Source: Mariprofundus erugo (GTDB taxonomy: Bacteria; Pseudomonadota; Zetaproteobacteria; Mariprofundales; Mariprofundaceae). Taken from it: a stretch of DNA of 64,000 nt. The notes under the pieces are model-generated. The model was not told the DNA's origin, did not search any database, and worked only from the letters and a program-made list of their open reading frames with translations. The translations under genes were made by a program, and so were the position numbers. Below, in pieces: positions 1-9,203 of this stretch. Numbering within the stretch: the stretch's first letter is position 1; every line of letters starts with the position of its first letter. Location of the stretch: positions 348,591-412,590 of the forward strand of contig NZ_VBRY01000001.1 of assembly GCF_005818865.1 (NCBI RefSeq), written 5' to 3'.

Positions 1-198
1 AATGAATTCAAATCCAATCTGCGTCAGCGTGTGCCGGATATGCAGCAGATCGCTCTGCCTGACCCACATACATTGCGGGGCCGCAAGGACTGGGTGAATG
101 GACGTTTTCCCCATATGTATGAGTATGGGATGACCGGCTACAGACTGGTCTATGACCACCTTGGCTGGCGCGTCTACAGGAAGAAGAGCCATGTTTGA
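1..198 (+). CDS. C-terminal end of an unrecognised protein (5' truncated by window)
   Basis: Reading frame 1 is open from the first base to TGA at 196-198 and gives 65 residues rich in aromatic and basic amino acids (ending in WRVYRKKSHV). The stop overlaps the start of the next gene (ATG 191) by 8 bases, so the two are almost certainly cotranscribed and translationally coupled. I do not recognise the family from this tail alone. Its position at the head of a cluster for a GH113-like lipoprotein, an outer-membrane barrel and a giant SH3/CotH protein suggests an envelope or glycan function, but that is inference. Confidence 0.7.
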   Translation, partial: NEFKSNLRQRVPDMQQIALPDPHTLRGRKDWVNGRFPHMYEYGMTGYRLVYDHLGWRVYRKKSHV

Positions 199-1201
199 TA
201 TGCGCAGATTATTGCCGACACTGCTGCTTGCCCTTGTTCTGTCCAGTTGTGCAGCGCCCGGATTGATTCAGAACAGTGCGATGAAACGCGGATTTAATGT
301 GATGCAGCATGCATCGATGTCCTGGGAACACCCCTATGCACGTCAGTCTCTGATGGATATGAGATCGACGGGGGCTAACGCGGTTGTGCTGATTGGCTTT
401 CTCAAGCAGTCGCGGCCGGACTCTGTCGATGTTTCGCGCTCGAGCGCGGTTCGGGATAGTGAACTGAAGCGGGCCATTGCCTATGCTCATGAGCTCGGCC
501 TGTATACCATTCTCAAGCCGCAGATGCTGGTGCCCGGTTCATGGGCGGGTGAGATTGACCCCGGCAGTGAAGATGGATGGAAACAGTGGTTCGATGCCTA
601 TTCGCGTGAGATCGTTCGCTATGCCCGATTTGCCGCTGCAGAGCATGTGGATGCACTGGTATTGGGCACCGAGCTGGTGCATGCGAGCAAACACGTCAAC
701 TGGCCAGCCCTGATTCGTCAGGTTCGGCAGGTGTACCCGTACCCGGGTAAAATTACCTATGCGGCACACAATGTGGATGGCTTGAAGGCATTTCCATACT
801 GGAACCTGCTGGATACCGTATCGCTGACATTTTACCCATCGCTCGGCGTCACCGGTCAGCGTGATGAGATGCAGCAGTATGTCGACCGGGCGGTCACCGA
901 GTTGCAACAGGCCACTGGCAGCCTGAATAAACCGCTTTGGGTGCTTGAATTCGGTATGCCATCGGCAAAAGGGGCATCAGCCCGTCCGTGGGAGTGGAGA
1001 GATCTGCACAATGCCCGCGTCGATATGACAGTGCAAAAAGAGGCGATCGACATCTGGTTGCGGGCACTCGACAAACCCTGGGTGGATGGTGCATTTATAT
1101 GGGTCTGGTATAGCGATGCGAAGTCCGGAACATTGAATGATGCTGATTATACGCCGCAAAACAAGCCTGCCGAAGCGATTATTCGGCGATACTGGAGATG
1201 A
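191..1201 (+). CDS. Lipoprotein with GH113-like TIM-barrel glycosidase domain
   Basis: The 336-residue product starts with a lipoprotein signal peptide: MRR, a hydrophobic stretch and the lipobox LSSC. I prefer ATG 191 because GGAAGAAG lies just upstream and the signal peptide begins there. The mature part resembles glycoside hydrolase family 113 (endo-beta-mannanase-like): VLGTEL in the middle (candidate acid/base Glu), a YAAHNVD segment, VLEFGMP near residue 250 (candidate nucleophile Glu), then a WVWY strand and a typical end with NKPAEAIIRRYW. It likely acts on a glycan while anchored to the outer membrane. It overlaps the preceding gene and is followed 15 bases later by an outer-membrane barrel gene. 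Substrate is unknown; family assignment rests on motif order only. Confidence 0.7.
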   Translation: MFDMRRLLPTLLLALVLSSCAAPGLIQNSAMKRGFNVMQHASMSWEHPYARQSLMDMRSTGANAVVLIGFLKQSRPDSVDVSRSSAVRDSELKRAIAYAHELGLYTILKPQMLVPGSWAGEIDPGSEDGWKQWFDAYSREIVRYARFAAAEHVDALVLGTELVHASKHVNWPALIRQVRQVYPYPGKITYAAHNVDGLKAFPYWNLLDTVSLTFYPSLGVTGQRDEMQQYVDRAVTELQQATGSLNKPLWVLEFGMPSAKGASARPWEWRDLHNARVDMTVQKEAIDIWLRALDKPWVDGAFIWVWYSDAKSGTLNDADYTPQNKPAEAIIRRYWR

Positions 1202-1216
1202 TAAGGAGTGGTGGAA

Positions 1217-2161
1217 ATGATATCTGACGCTGTACGCCCGGCTACCCGTTTACTGCAGCGACTGCTCGCTGTCGCGACCGCACTTGTCATCACCACATTG
1301 CCGGCACACGCCGGCGTTGGCATGCTGGGGGAGGGGTTTAACCTCTCTTCAACCAGTCTGGGAGTCACCGGGGGAAGTCACCATTGGGATGTGCAGCGCA
1401 AGGTGATCCCATCGATATGTCAGCGTCGTAATGCCAGTCTTGTGCAGGGCTATGAGTATGGCTACTCCTATTTTCACACCGTATTTGCTTCAGTGGCCTT
1501 TGCCTATCGTAAATGCGGCCAGATTAACCGTGCCGCCAGAATCAATCCTTTAACCTGGCGGGTCAGGCCCGGCTATACCATTCTTGCGGGCCAATCGATG
1601 GGACTCGGCGATGTGGTGGTAGGCGTCAGAACACGCCTGAATCATATCGATACGGCCTCGTGGGAAATTTTGCTGGCGATTCCGACGGGTTACGATAACA
1701 ACAGTGCAGCAAGGCTGGGGCGCGGGGCGTTGGGATTAGGCGTTGGTTTACTGTTTTCATCACTGCCCTATTCGGTGAACAGTAATCCGAACCCATGGGG
1801 CTGGTCGCTGGGGAGTCGCTTTACCTACTACTTCAGTGGCAAGGGTAATACGCTGCAATCGTTTATTGCCGCCCAATATGCCCTTACCGACACCAATTTT
1901 GAGCAGACCGGCGATTTTGGCGAGATTCGTCTGGCGCACTCCACCGGTTTTGCCTTAAGTGGTGTGCAGCAGCAGATCTTTTTCAACCAGGTGCCGAACA
2001 GTATGACGAACTCCGATCAGACGGTGTTGCAGCTGAAGTACAGCCATTCATTCAGTACCGGATTGTCGACAAGCGCCCATATCGGCAAGGCCTTCTTCGG
2101 TAGAAATACGCCGATTGATTACACCCTTGGATTAGGTGTGAGCTACCGTTGGAAAGATTAA
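1217..2161 (+). CDS. Outer-membrane beta-barrel protein, unknown function
   Basis: 314 residues beginning MISDAVRPATRLLQRLL, with a cleavable signal peptide ending near THLPAHA-type residues (LPAHA|GVG). ATG 1217 is chosen because AAGGAG sits 8 bases upstream; GTG codons at 1208 and 1211 would overlap that site. The mature protein alternates polar and hydrophobic residues in many short strands rich in Gly, Tyr and Phe (for example RFTYYFSGKG and LQLKYSHSF) and ends in LGVSYRWKD, as expected of a roughly 12-14-strand barrel. There are no recognisable channel or enzyme motifs. It lies between the GH113-like lipoprotein and the SH3/CotH giant, whose GTG start abuts its TAA directly, so the three products probably work together at the cell envelope. 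Confidence 0.7.
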   Translation: MISDAVRPATRLLQRLLAVATALVITTLPAHAGVGMLGEGFNLSSTSLGVTGGSHHWDVQRKVIPSICQRRNASLVQGYEYGYSYFHTVFASVAFAYRKCGQINRAARINPLTWRVRPGYTILAGQSMGLGDVVVGVRTRLNHIDTASWEILLAIPTGYDNNSAARLGRGALGLGVGLLFSSLPYSVNSNPNPWGWSLGSRFTYYFSGKGNTLQSFIAAQYALTDTNFEQTGDFGEIRLAHSTGFALSGVQQQIFFNQVPNSMTNSDQTVLQLKYSHSFSTGLSTSAHIGKAFFGRNTPIDYTLGLGVSYRWKD

Positions 2162-5100
2162 GTGTATAGTCGCAAATCGATGTGGTTTGCGGCATTGCTG
2201 CTTGCAGCAATGCCCGCGCATGCGTTGTATGCAGCCGACGGCGATGTCTATGTCGTGGTGGATGCATCAAGCCTGCGTAATGGTCCGGATAGTGATTACT
2301 CCCCGATTGCCACGCTGAAAAGTGGTGACCGGGTGCGCGAGATTGCGGTTGCCGGCGACTGGGTCAAGGTACGCCAGGAAGGTGGGCAGGAGGGCTGGCT
2401 TTATGCTGCATCCCTGCAACGGTTGCCTGCAGCTGCATCATCGTCAACGACACGCCAATCGTCAAAACAGCGGCTTGCTCCGGACGTAGTGGTGGCTGAT
2501 CCGTTTGCCATGGTCGCTGCTCCGCTTGAAACCACGCCAACAGTATCTTTCCGGTCAACCGGCAAGAAAGTCCTCACCCGCGAGCCTGCTGTAGTGCAGT
2601 CTCCATTGCCGGATCCCGCTCTGACACCACTGCTATGGGATGATGCCGTCTTTGCTGCACAACAGCCGCAAGAGAAAGACTCTGCTGTCGCAACGGCTGC
2701 GGACAAAGCCACGTTATCCAGATCTCATACTGTGGAAGAGGCCTCTTCAGTCGTTGGTCATGCTAACTCCCGGATGGCGATGGCGACCGATCCGTTTGCC
2801 GCATCTCCGGCATCGCAGGACGTTGTCGCAGCGGCGACCGGTGCAGATGCCCGGTCGGGTGATGCCGGCAAGCAAACATCGCAACCATTGCAGACGGGGA
2901 TGCCGACAGTATCGGCGCGATATCGTTTTAACAGCAGAAGTAAATTACGCAGGGCAGCGGATGCCAGCTCCGATGTCATTGGCTGGGCCGGTCAGGATGC
3001 CTATGTCCGTGAGCTGGGGCGTCAGGGAAACTGGGTCAGAGTCGAGATGGAGGTCAGCAGGCGGACAGGCTGGGTATATAGTCAGGTATTAACGCCGGTA
3101 CCATCTCAGGCTATGGCCGTTGCAGCCAACCCGGAGGAAAGCACCCCGCCGAAGAAAAGGGGGGGGGCAGCGCAACAGGTCAATGTGGCTGATGTGTTAT
3201 CCAAAGCCGTGCCTGTAGCTGCCGAAGTGCCTGTGAATAGAGCCCCTGAGGTTGTACCGGTTCACACCGGGGTAACAGTTGAGCATGCATCGACAGAACA
3301 GGATACAGGTTCAGGCAGTATGGCTTCAGCCCTGACCATGGCATTGCCACAGAAAACTGAAGCGATCGATTCCGGATCGTTGCCGCAGCTACCCGTTCAG
3401 CCGGAGGTTTCTCCGGCAGTGTCAGTACCCGCCAGTCAGGCCATCAAACCTGTTTATCGCTTTACCGGCAGGTCCAGGCTGCGTGCAGGCCCCGGCTCCG
3501 GTTTTGATGTTGTCGGTTGGGCCGGTTTGGATGCACTGGCCAGCGAGCAGAAGCGTCAGGGTGACTGGATCAGGATCGAGATGCAGGTCAGCAAACGCGT
3601 CGGCTGGGTCTATAAAGGCGTTGTGACAGAGGTTCCGTCAGCCGTTGATGCGAATGTAAATCCGGCTGTGTTGCCTAAGGCAGCGCCTGAGTTGGCGGCA
3701 CATGATCTGGCGACACATGATCTGGCCGTGAGCAGCGAGCCACCGGTCCCGGTGGTCGGGGAAGGGGCACCTGCGCGGGTAGCAGAGACTCCTGCTGCTG
3801 TCCTGCCCGGTCTGCAAACAGATACAGCAGAACAGGCTGTTCCCGCTCAGCCACAGATCACTTCTCCTGATCGCTCTGCAGGTCCGACGATTGCAGAAAC
3901 AATGCCGGTTGCGACGGGTGAACCACATCAGGCGGTCGAAACCAGTCAGAGTGGTGGCGAGACACAGAATCAGCCTGCAACAGCATCTGTCGGAACCGAT
4001 GCCGTGCAGGCAAGGCCATTGTACCGTTTTAGCAGCAGGTCGAAGCTTCGTAGCGGACCGGATGCAAACGATGAAGTTGTCGGTTGGGCAGGTGCTGATG
4101 CACTGGCCAGCGAGCAGCAGCGCCAGGGCGACTGGATCAAGGTCGAGATGCAGGTCAGCAAACGTAGCGGCTGGGTCTATAAAGGCGTTTTATCCCCACT
4201 TGTCCCGGCTGAAGTTGGTACGCCTGCTGCCGCAGATAGCGCAGTTGATGCAGTAGCTGCTGCATCCAAAAAGGTGGCCGGGCAAGGCTGGCCGCCTGAG
4301 GCGGCTACGGTCATTACACCTGATGTGGCTGTTTCCGGGAAACAACCCGCCACAACCGAGCCTGTCAGTCAGATTGCTGAACAGCAGGGTGATTCAGCTG
4401 CTGTGATGGCACAGCGATCCCCGGATATGGCGGCGGTTGATGCACTGCCACCGGCGCCGAAAGAGGTTGCTGTGGTTGCAGCCGATACGGTTGGTTCTCA
4501 ACCAGTGAGCGGCCAGGAAAATATGATTATGCAGACCACTCCTATTCGCAGTGGTCCGGGGTCCCTGTTTGAGGTACTCGGTTGGGCGGGTAGCGGTGCT
4601 TCTGTTGTGCCATTGGCCAGTCAGGGCAAATGGGTGAATGTCCGCATGCGTGAGAGCGGCAGGGTCGGCTGGATCGATGCGGCGGCATTGCGTGAGCAGG
4701 CTGTGGTGGTTCCTCAGAGTGCGCCATTACCAATGGCGATACCAGAGGTCAGACCTGTAGCCTCTGATGCAACGGTGCCAACTGTGGCTCCTGAACCAGT
4801 CGAAAAAGCGGCTCTGCCGGCAGAGACGTCGGCGGATATCGGCAAGCTCTGCTTTTTTAATCGGACCAGTAATCTTCAGGCCGGTCCGTCGGATGCCGCC
4901 GGCCGTATTGGCTGGGTCGGGCAGAATGAGTCGGCCACGGTGCTTGAGAGTCAGGGTGACTGGCGCAAGGTGAAGATGACCATCAGTGGTGCCGAAGGCT
5001 GGGTGCCGCGCAGCCTGTTGCTGGCAGCACTTGAACCGGTGAATGGTGAGACCATTGCTCCGGTTGTGGTCAAACGTCCGCTGGCCGAGGTGAAAAAGCC

Positions 5101-8100
5101 ACAGGTTGAAACGGCGGCAGCGGCACCTGTGGCAGCAGTTAAAACTGTTGGGACAAAGGTGGCTGAAGTGCCAACCGAGATGCAGATGCTGGTTGGTGCG
5201 GATAATCGTGTGACCCATCCGACAGTGATGCGCAGTGGTCCGAGTCCGTTGTATGAGGTGAGTGGCTGGCTGGGTAAGGATGCCGCACTTGTTGCAATCA
5301 GTCAGCAGGGCGACTGGGTGCATGTCCGTCTGCATGATGGTGGTCGGGACGGGTGGATTGAGGCGCCACTGCTGCAGTTGCCGGTGGTGAAAACGGGTGA
5401 GGTTGCAGCGGCGATGCCACTGGTGCCGTTGCAGCAGAGGGCTGCCCGGGTGGCAGCAGCACCCGCAGTGGCGGCGACCGATGAGGTCGGCAAGCTCTGG
5501 TTTTTTAATCGGACCGGTAATCTTCAGGCTGGTCCGTCGGATGCCGCCGGGCGTATTGGCTGGGTCGGGCAGAATGAGTCGGCCACGGTGCTTGAGAGTC
5601 AGGGTGACTGGCGCAAGGTAAAGATGACCATCAGTGGTGCCGAAGGCTGGGTGCCGCGCAGCCTGTTGCTGGCAGCACTTGAACCGGTGAATGGTGAGAC
5701 CATTGCTCCGGTTGTGGTCAAACGTCCGCTGGCCGAGGTGAAAAAGCCACAGGTTGAAACGGCGGCAGTGGTACCTGTGGCAGCAGTTAAAGCTGTTGAG
5801 ACAAAGGTGGCTGAAGCCCCGACCGAGATGCAGATGCTGGTTGGTGCGGATAATCGTGTAGCCCACCCGACGGCGATGCGCAGTGGTCCGAGTCCGTTGT
5901 ATGAGGTGAGTGGCTGGCTGGGTAAGGATGCCGCACTTGTTACACTCAGTCAGCAGGGTGACTGGGTGCATGTCCGTCTGCATGATGGTGGTCGGGACGG
6001 GTGGATTGAGGCGCCACTGCTGCAGTTGCCGGTGGTGAAAACGGGTGAGGTTGCAGCGGCGATGCCACTGGTGCCATTGCAGCAGACGGCTGCCCGGGTG
6101 GCAGCAGCACCTGCAATGGCGGCGACCGATGAGGTCGGCAAGCTCTGGTTTTTTAATCGGACCAGTAATCTTCAGGCTGGTCCGTCGGATGCAGCCGGGC
6201 GTATTGGCTGGGTCGGGCAGAATGAGTCGGCCACGGTGCTTGAGAGTCAGGGTGACTGGCGCAAGGTGAAGATGACCATCAGTGGTGCCGAAGGCTGGGT
6301 GCCGCGCAGCCTGTTGCTGGCAGCACTTGAACCGGTGAATGGTGAGGCCATTGCTCCGGTTGTGATGCGGCGTCCGCCGGTACATGTGGAGGCAGCCTCC
6401 GTGAACCTTACAACTACGGAGGAAGCAGCAGCTCCTGTGCGTGATATGCAGGTTTTGGCTGCTGTGAAGAACCAGGTATCCAGAACGACGGTGGTGCGCA
6501 GCGGTCCGGGCACAGCCTTTGAGGTGCGTGGCTGGGTCGGCAAGGGTGTGGATATCATGCCGCTGAATCAGCAGGGAGGCTGGGTCAATGTGCGCCTTGA
6601 GGAGAAGGGGCGGCAGGGATGGATTGACAGTGGTTCGGTCGAGCGCCCTGTCGTGGTGACTGCAAGTGTGCCATCACCCTGGGCGGGTAGTCCGCAAGCG
6701 CTTGCTGCGAATACATCCACTGCATCTGCACAGACCGCTGCCAATAAGGGTAATCTCTATATATTCAAACAAACCAGTGATTTGCTGGGGGGGCCAGGGC
6801 AGGCCTTTGAGCGGGTCGGCTGGGTGGGCCGCAATGAGTCGGCCAGGGTCATTGGCAGCAAGGGCGACTGGCGCAAGGTGCAGATGACCATCAGTGGCAA
6901 GTCAGGCTGGGTGCCGGAAACGCTGCTGACGGCAGTGCTTGGTCCGACGACGATTGCACTTGAAGAGGATAAAAAGCCTGTTGAGCAGCGTAAGCCCGAT
7001 GCCTTTAGTGAGCCTCAGCGGGCGCGTGTGCTGGTGACCTCAACGCTGCGCCGGACAGCAGCATCTGATGCCGATATGAGTGGTTGGGTGGCCCGTGGTG
7101 AAATGGTCTCCGTGCTTGCCAGTGAAGGTGGCTGGACGCATGTCAGCCCGCTGCAGACAGGGAAAGAGGCGGGGTGGATCCAGTCCGATTATCTTAAGCT
7201 GATGAAGCCGGCCAATCTGGTGGGACGCAATATTATTGGTGGTTCGATTCCTTATGAAAGCTATAAGGATCGTATCTCGCATGGTGAGGTGTTTAACTTT
7301 TCATACTCGGCACTTGAGCAGGCTCTTTACCCGGTGCCGGTTGAAGAGATTGATATGGTGATGTCGGAGCCGGACCTTAAAGGCCTCTATCGTAAGGGTA
7401 TGTATGATAAATCCGCTTTCGACGTGAATCTGCATATGGGCAAGATGAAGTTGCATGGCGAGGTCAGCGTACTGGGAAGTTCGACCCGTGTGTTCCGCAA
7501 GAAATCGCTGCTGATCAAGCTGGATAAGCAGGGCGGCCGCTGGTACGGGCGTCGTCATATCGCGCTGCGTACCCAGTCATCGGATAAATCGATGATGCGA
7601 GAGTATCTGTCGTGGAAGCTGCTGGCAGCGATGGGGATGAAGGTGCCTGAGGTGCACTTTGCCCGTGTCCGTTTCAATCACAGCGAGCAAACAACGTTGT
7701 ATCTCTCCATCGGCTGGATGGGTAAGGAGTTCTTTACCGACAACGGGCTGGATCCAAGAGGCGAGTTCTTCCAGCCGAATGACGCGGCTCACTGCGGTGA
7801 TCTCTATACAGCCGAGCACATGAACCTCTGCTTTGACAAGATCACACCGGAGGATGGCGATTACAGTTCGATATCGGACATGGCCAGGGCAGTCGTGAAT
7901 GCAACACCGGAAAACATTGATCAGGTGCTGGAACAGTATTTTGATAGTGAGACGGTGTTGAACTGGATTGTCGGCAACTCGCTGGTGACCAATGGTGATA
8001 CCTACAACAAGAACTACTGGCTCTACCACCAGCCGGCGGGCAAGTGGACGGTGGTGCCATGGGACTACAACCTGACCATGGGTCGTACCTACGATCCGTT

Positions 8101-8974
8101 CGGAGTGGCACCATTTACGGTCTTTAACGAGAATTTCCAGTACTACTATGCACCGGATGTGGGTGCGGGTAACCCGGTCAAAGACAAGTCGTTGCGTAAT
8201 CCGCGCATGCGGGCCCGCATCGAGGCGAAGATTCGTCACCTCACCGGTATGGAACCGAATGGTCCTGAGGAGACCTTCGGCTGGTACTCACCTACGGTGA
8301 TGGAGGCCCGTATCGGCAATATCGCCGCGGTATTGGGTAAAGAGGTGAATAAGGATACGGTCATCGGTTATACGGAAGCTGACTTTGCCAATGCCTACGA
8401 GGCATTGATGCATTATGTCAAATCGCATGACTATTTCCTGAAGTACAAGCTGTTCGGCAGTTATCCGTGGGAGCCGGCAGAGCCGAACCTGCCGCTGATT
8501 AATGAGCCGTTGGCCAAGGAGCTCAATGGTAGCGCGACGATCAAGGCCGGTGGTGACCACTTTCATATGGTCGATCCTGCCTGGGGCTATTTTGTGGCCC
8601 ATATGAACCTTGAGGAGCCATTGAAGAGTGAGGTGGCCTTTGATGTGAAAATTGAAGGGGGGCAAAGTCCCAAATATTTGCCACCGACGATGACACCGAG
8701 CCGGTGTATCGAACGCTCCTGGGTGGTATCAACGAAAACACCGGGGGCATCGGTACGCGGTGATCTGATGTTTGAGTATATTCAGGAGAACAGCCGTCGT
8801 ACGGAAGCACCGGCCACATTGCATGAGGAGCTGCTGGAGCTTTGGGAGCTTGAGGGTAATCACTGGAAAATGCTGAAGACAAATACCAATGAGTATTCCA
8901 ATACATTGACGGCCAGAGGCGTCAGTCTGAATGCGGATGAACCCAAGCGTTTTGTTGCCTGTAGCCCGTTCTAG
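2162..8974 (+). CDS. Giant exported protein: 13 bacterial SH3 domains plus CotH-type kinase domain
   Basis: 2270 residues. GTG 2162 directly follows the previous stop; it keeps the basic residues of the signal peptide (MYSRKSMW...MPAHALYA|AD), whereas ATG 2180 has no ribosome site. About 13 SH3b domains follow, recognisable by a RxGP/GW(A/V)G core and a GDW(V/I)..V..GW pattern, at roughly residues 27-90, 255-311, 430-486, 618-675, 785-843, then densely from 893 to 1680, separated by Pro/Ala/Val-rich linkers. From about 1715 the CotH fold begins: KKSLLIKLD, MREYLSWKLL, NGDTYNKNYWLY and PWDYNLTMG. CotH proteins are ATP-dependent protein kinases first known from Bacillus spore coats. SH3b domains usually bind peptidoglycan or surface ligands. 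Likely a periplasmic or surface kinase tethered to the wall; the substrate is unknown. Confidence 0.85.
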   Translation: MYSRKSMWFAALLLAAMPAHALYAADGDVYVVVDASSLRNGPDSDYSPIATLKSGDRVREIAVAGDWVKVRQEGGQEGWLYAASLQRLPAAASSSTTRQSSKQRLAPDVVVADPFAMVAAPLETTPTVSFRSTGKKVLTREPAVVQSPLPDPALTPLLWDDAVFAAQQPQEKDSAVATAADKATLSRSHTVEEASSVVGHANSRMAMATDPFAASPASQDVVAAATGADARSGDAGKQTSQPLQTGMPTVSARYRFNSRSKLRRAADASSDVIGWAGQDAYVRELGRQGNWVRVEMEVSRRTGWVYSQVLTPVPSQAMAVAANPEESTPPKKRGGAAQQVNVADVLSKAVPVAAEVPVNRAPEVVPVHTGVTVEHASTEQDTGSGSMASALTMALPQKTEAIDSGSLPQLPVQPEVSPAVSVPASQAIKPVYRFTGRSRLRAGPGSGFDVVGWAGLDALASEQKRQGDWIRIEMQVSKRVGWVYKGVVTEVPSAVDANVNPAVLPKAAPELAAHDLATHDLAVSSEPPVPVVGEGAPARVAETPAAVLPGLQTDTAEQAVPAQPQITSPDRSAGPTIAETMPVATGEPHQAVETSQSGGETQNQPATASVGTDAVQARPLYRFSSRSKLRSGPDANDEVVGWAGADALASEQQRQGDWIKVEMQVSKRSGWVYKGVLSPLVPAEVGTPAAADSAVDAVAAASKKVAGQGWPPEAATVITPDVAVSGKQPATTEPVSQIAEQQGDSAAVMAQRSPDMAAVDALPPAPKEVAVVAADTVGSQPVSGQENMIMQTTPIRSGPGSLFEVLGWAGSGASVVPLASQGKWVNVRMRESGRVGWIDAAALREQAVVVPQSAPLPMAIPEVRPVASDATVPTVAPEPVEKAALPAETSADIGKLCFFNRTSNLQAGPSDAAGRIGWVGQNESATVLESQGDWRKVKMTISGAEGWVPRSLLLAALEPVNGETIAPVVVKRPLAEVKKPQVETAAAAPVAAVKTVGTKVAEVPTEMQMLVGADNRVTHPTVMRSGPSPLYEVSGWLGKDAALVAISQQGDWVHVRLHDGGRDGWIEAPLLQLPVVKTGEVAAAMPLVPLQQRAARVAAAPAVAATDEVGKLWFFNRTGNLQAGPSDAAGRIGWVGQNESATVLESQGDWRKVKMTISGAEGWVPRSLLLAALEPVNGETIAPVVVKRPLAEVKKPQVETAAVVPVAAVKAVETKVAEAPTEMQMLVGADNRVAHPTAMRSGPSPLYEVSGWLGKDAALVTLSQQGDWVHVRLHDGGRDGWIEAPLLQLPVVKTGEVAAAMPLVPLQQTAARVAAAPAMAATDEVGKLWFFNRTSNLQAGPSDAAGRIGWVGQNESATVLESQGDWRKVKMTISGAEGWVPRSLLLAALEPVNGEAIAPVVMRRPPVHVEAASVNLTTTEEAAAPVRDMQVLAAVKNQVSRTTVVRSGPGTAFEVRGWVGKGVDIMPLNQQGGWVNVRLEEKGRQGWIDSGSVERPVVVTASVPSPWAGSPQALAANTSTASAQTAANKGNLYIFKQTSDLLGGPGQAFERVGWVGRNESARVIGSKGDWRKVQMTISGKSGWVPETLLTAVLGPTTIALEEDKKPVEQRKPDAFSEPQRARVLVTSTLRRTAASDADMSGWVARGEMVSVLASEGGWTHVSPLQTGKEAGWIQSDYLKLMKPANLVGRNIIGGSIPYESYKDRISHGEVFNFSYSALEQALYPVPVEEIDMVMSEPDLKGLYRKGMYDKSAFDVNLHMGKMKLHGEVSVLGSSTRVFRKKSLLIKLDKQGGRWYGRRHIALRTQSSDKSMMREYLSWKLLAAMGMKVPEVHFARVRFNHSEQTTLYLSIGWMGKEFFTDNGLDPRGEFFQPNDAAHCGDLYTAEHMNLCFDKITPEDGDYSSISDMARAVVNATPENIDQVLEQYFDSETVLNWIVGNSLVTNGDTYNKNYWLYHQPAGKWTVVPWDYNLTMGRTYDPFGVAPFTVFNENFQYYYAPDVGAGNPVKDKSLRNPRMRARIEAKIRHLTGMEPNGPEETFGWYSPTVMEARIGNIAAVLGKEVNKDTVIGYTEADFANAYEALMHYVKSHDYFLKYKLFGSYPWEPAEPNLPLINEPLAKELNGSATIKAGGDHFHMVDPAWGYFVAHMNLEEPLKSEVAFDVKIEGGQSPKYLPPTMTPSRCIERSWVVSTKTPGASVRGDLMFEYIQENSRRTEAPATLHEELLELWELEGNHWKMLKTNTNEYSNTLTARGVSLNADEPKRFVACSPF
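4843..6364 (+). repeat. 648-bp in-frame tandem repeat inside the SH3/CotH gene
   Basis: A unit carrying two SH3 domains and their linkers recurs with an exact period of 648 bp (216 codons): copies begin at 4843, 5491 and 6139, the last one partial and diverging near 6364. Differences between copies are few, indicating recent duplication or gene conversion. The reading frame is preserved, so copy number changes would alter only the length of the stalk. Confidence 0.95.
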
Positions 8975-9203
8975 TGATAGAAATCGAGCGCAGGGTCGGG
9001 GCCCCGTTTATCAGGCTAATACGTATCTATGAAGCGGCTGCCAATTATTTGGCGGCTGGCTGTTCTGCAGACAGGATGTCACAACCTCCGGAATGGTTCC
9101 TTGTTCGGGAGGGTTTTCGTTTGTAAGGCATGTGTGATGCCTGCAATGGCTTTGGAATGGCGGACTGTTGTGGTCCGATACTGTATTACGGGATTTATAT
9201 ACG

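Noticed and set aside
4843..6364. CRISPR-like periodicity
   Set aside because: The repeats are 648 bp, in frame and coding; no 20-40 bp repeat-spacer pattern exists anywhere in the window.
4727..6385. Long minus-strand open frame (552 codons) across the SH3 repeats
   Set aside because: It is antisense to a clear multi-domain gene, repeats with the same 648-bp period, and has the His/Arg/Pro-rich composition of a shadow frame.
9035..9058. 10-bp hairpin CGGCTGCCAA / TTGGCGGCTG after the CotH gene
   Set aside because: Stem is good but there is no T-run, so I do not call it a terminator; it may stop transcription with Rho.
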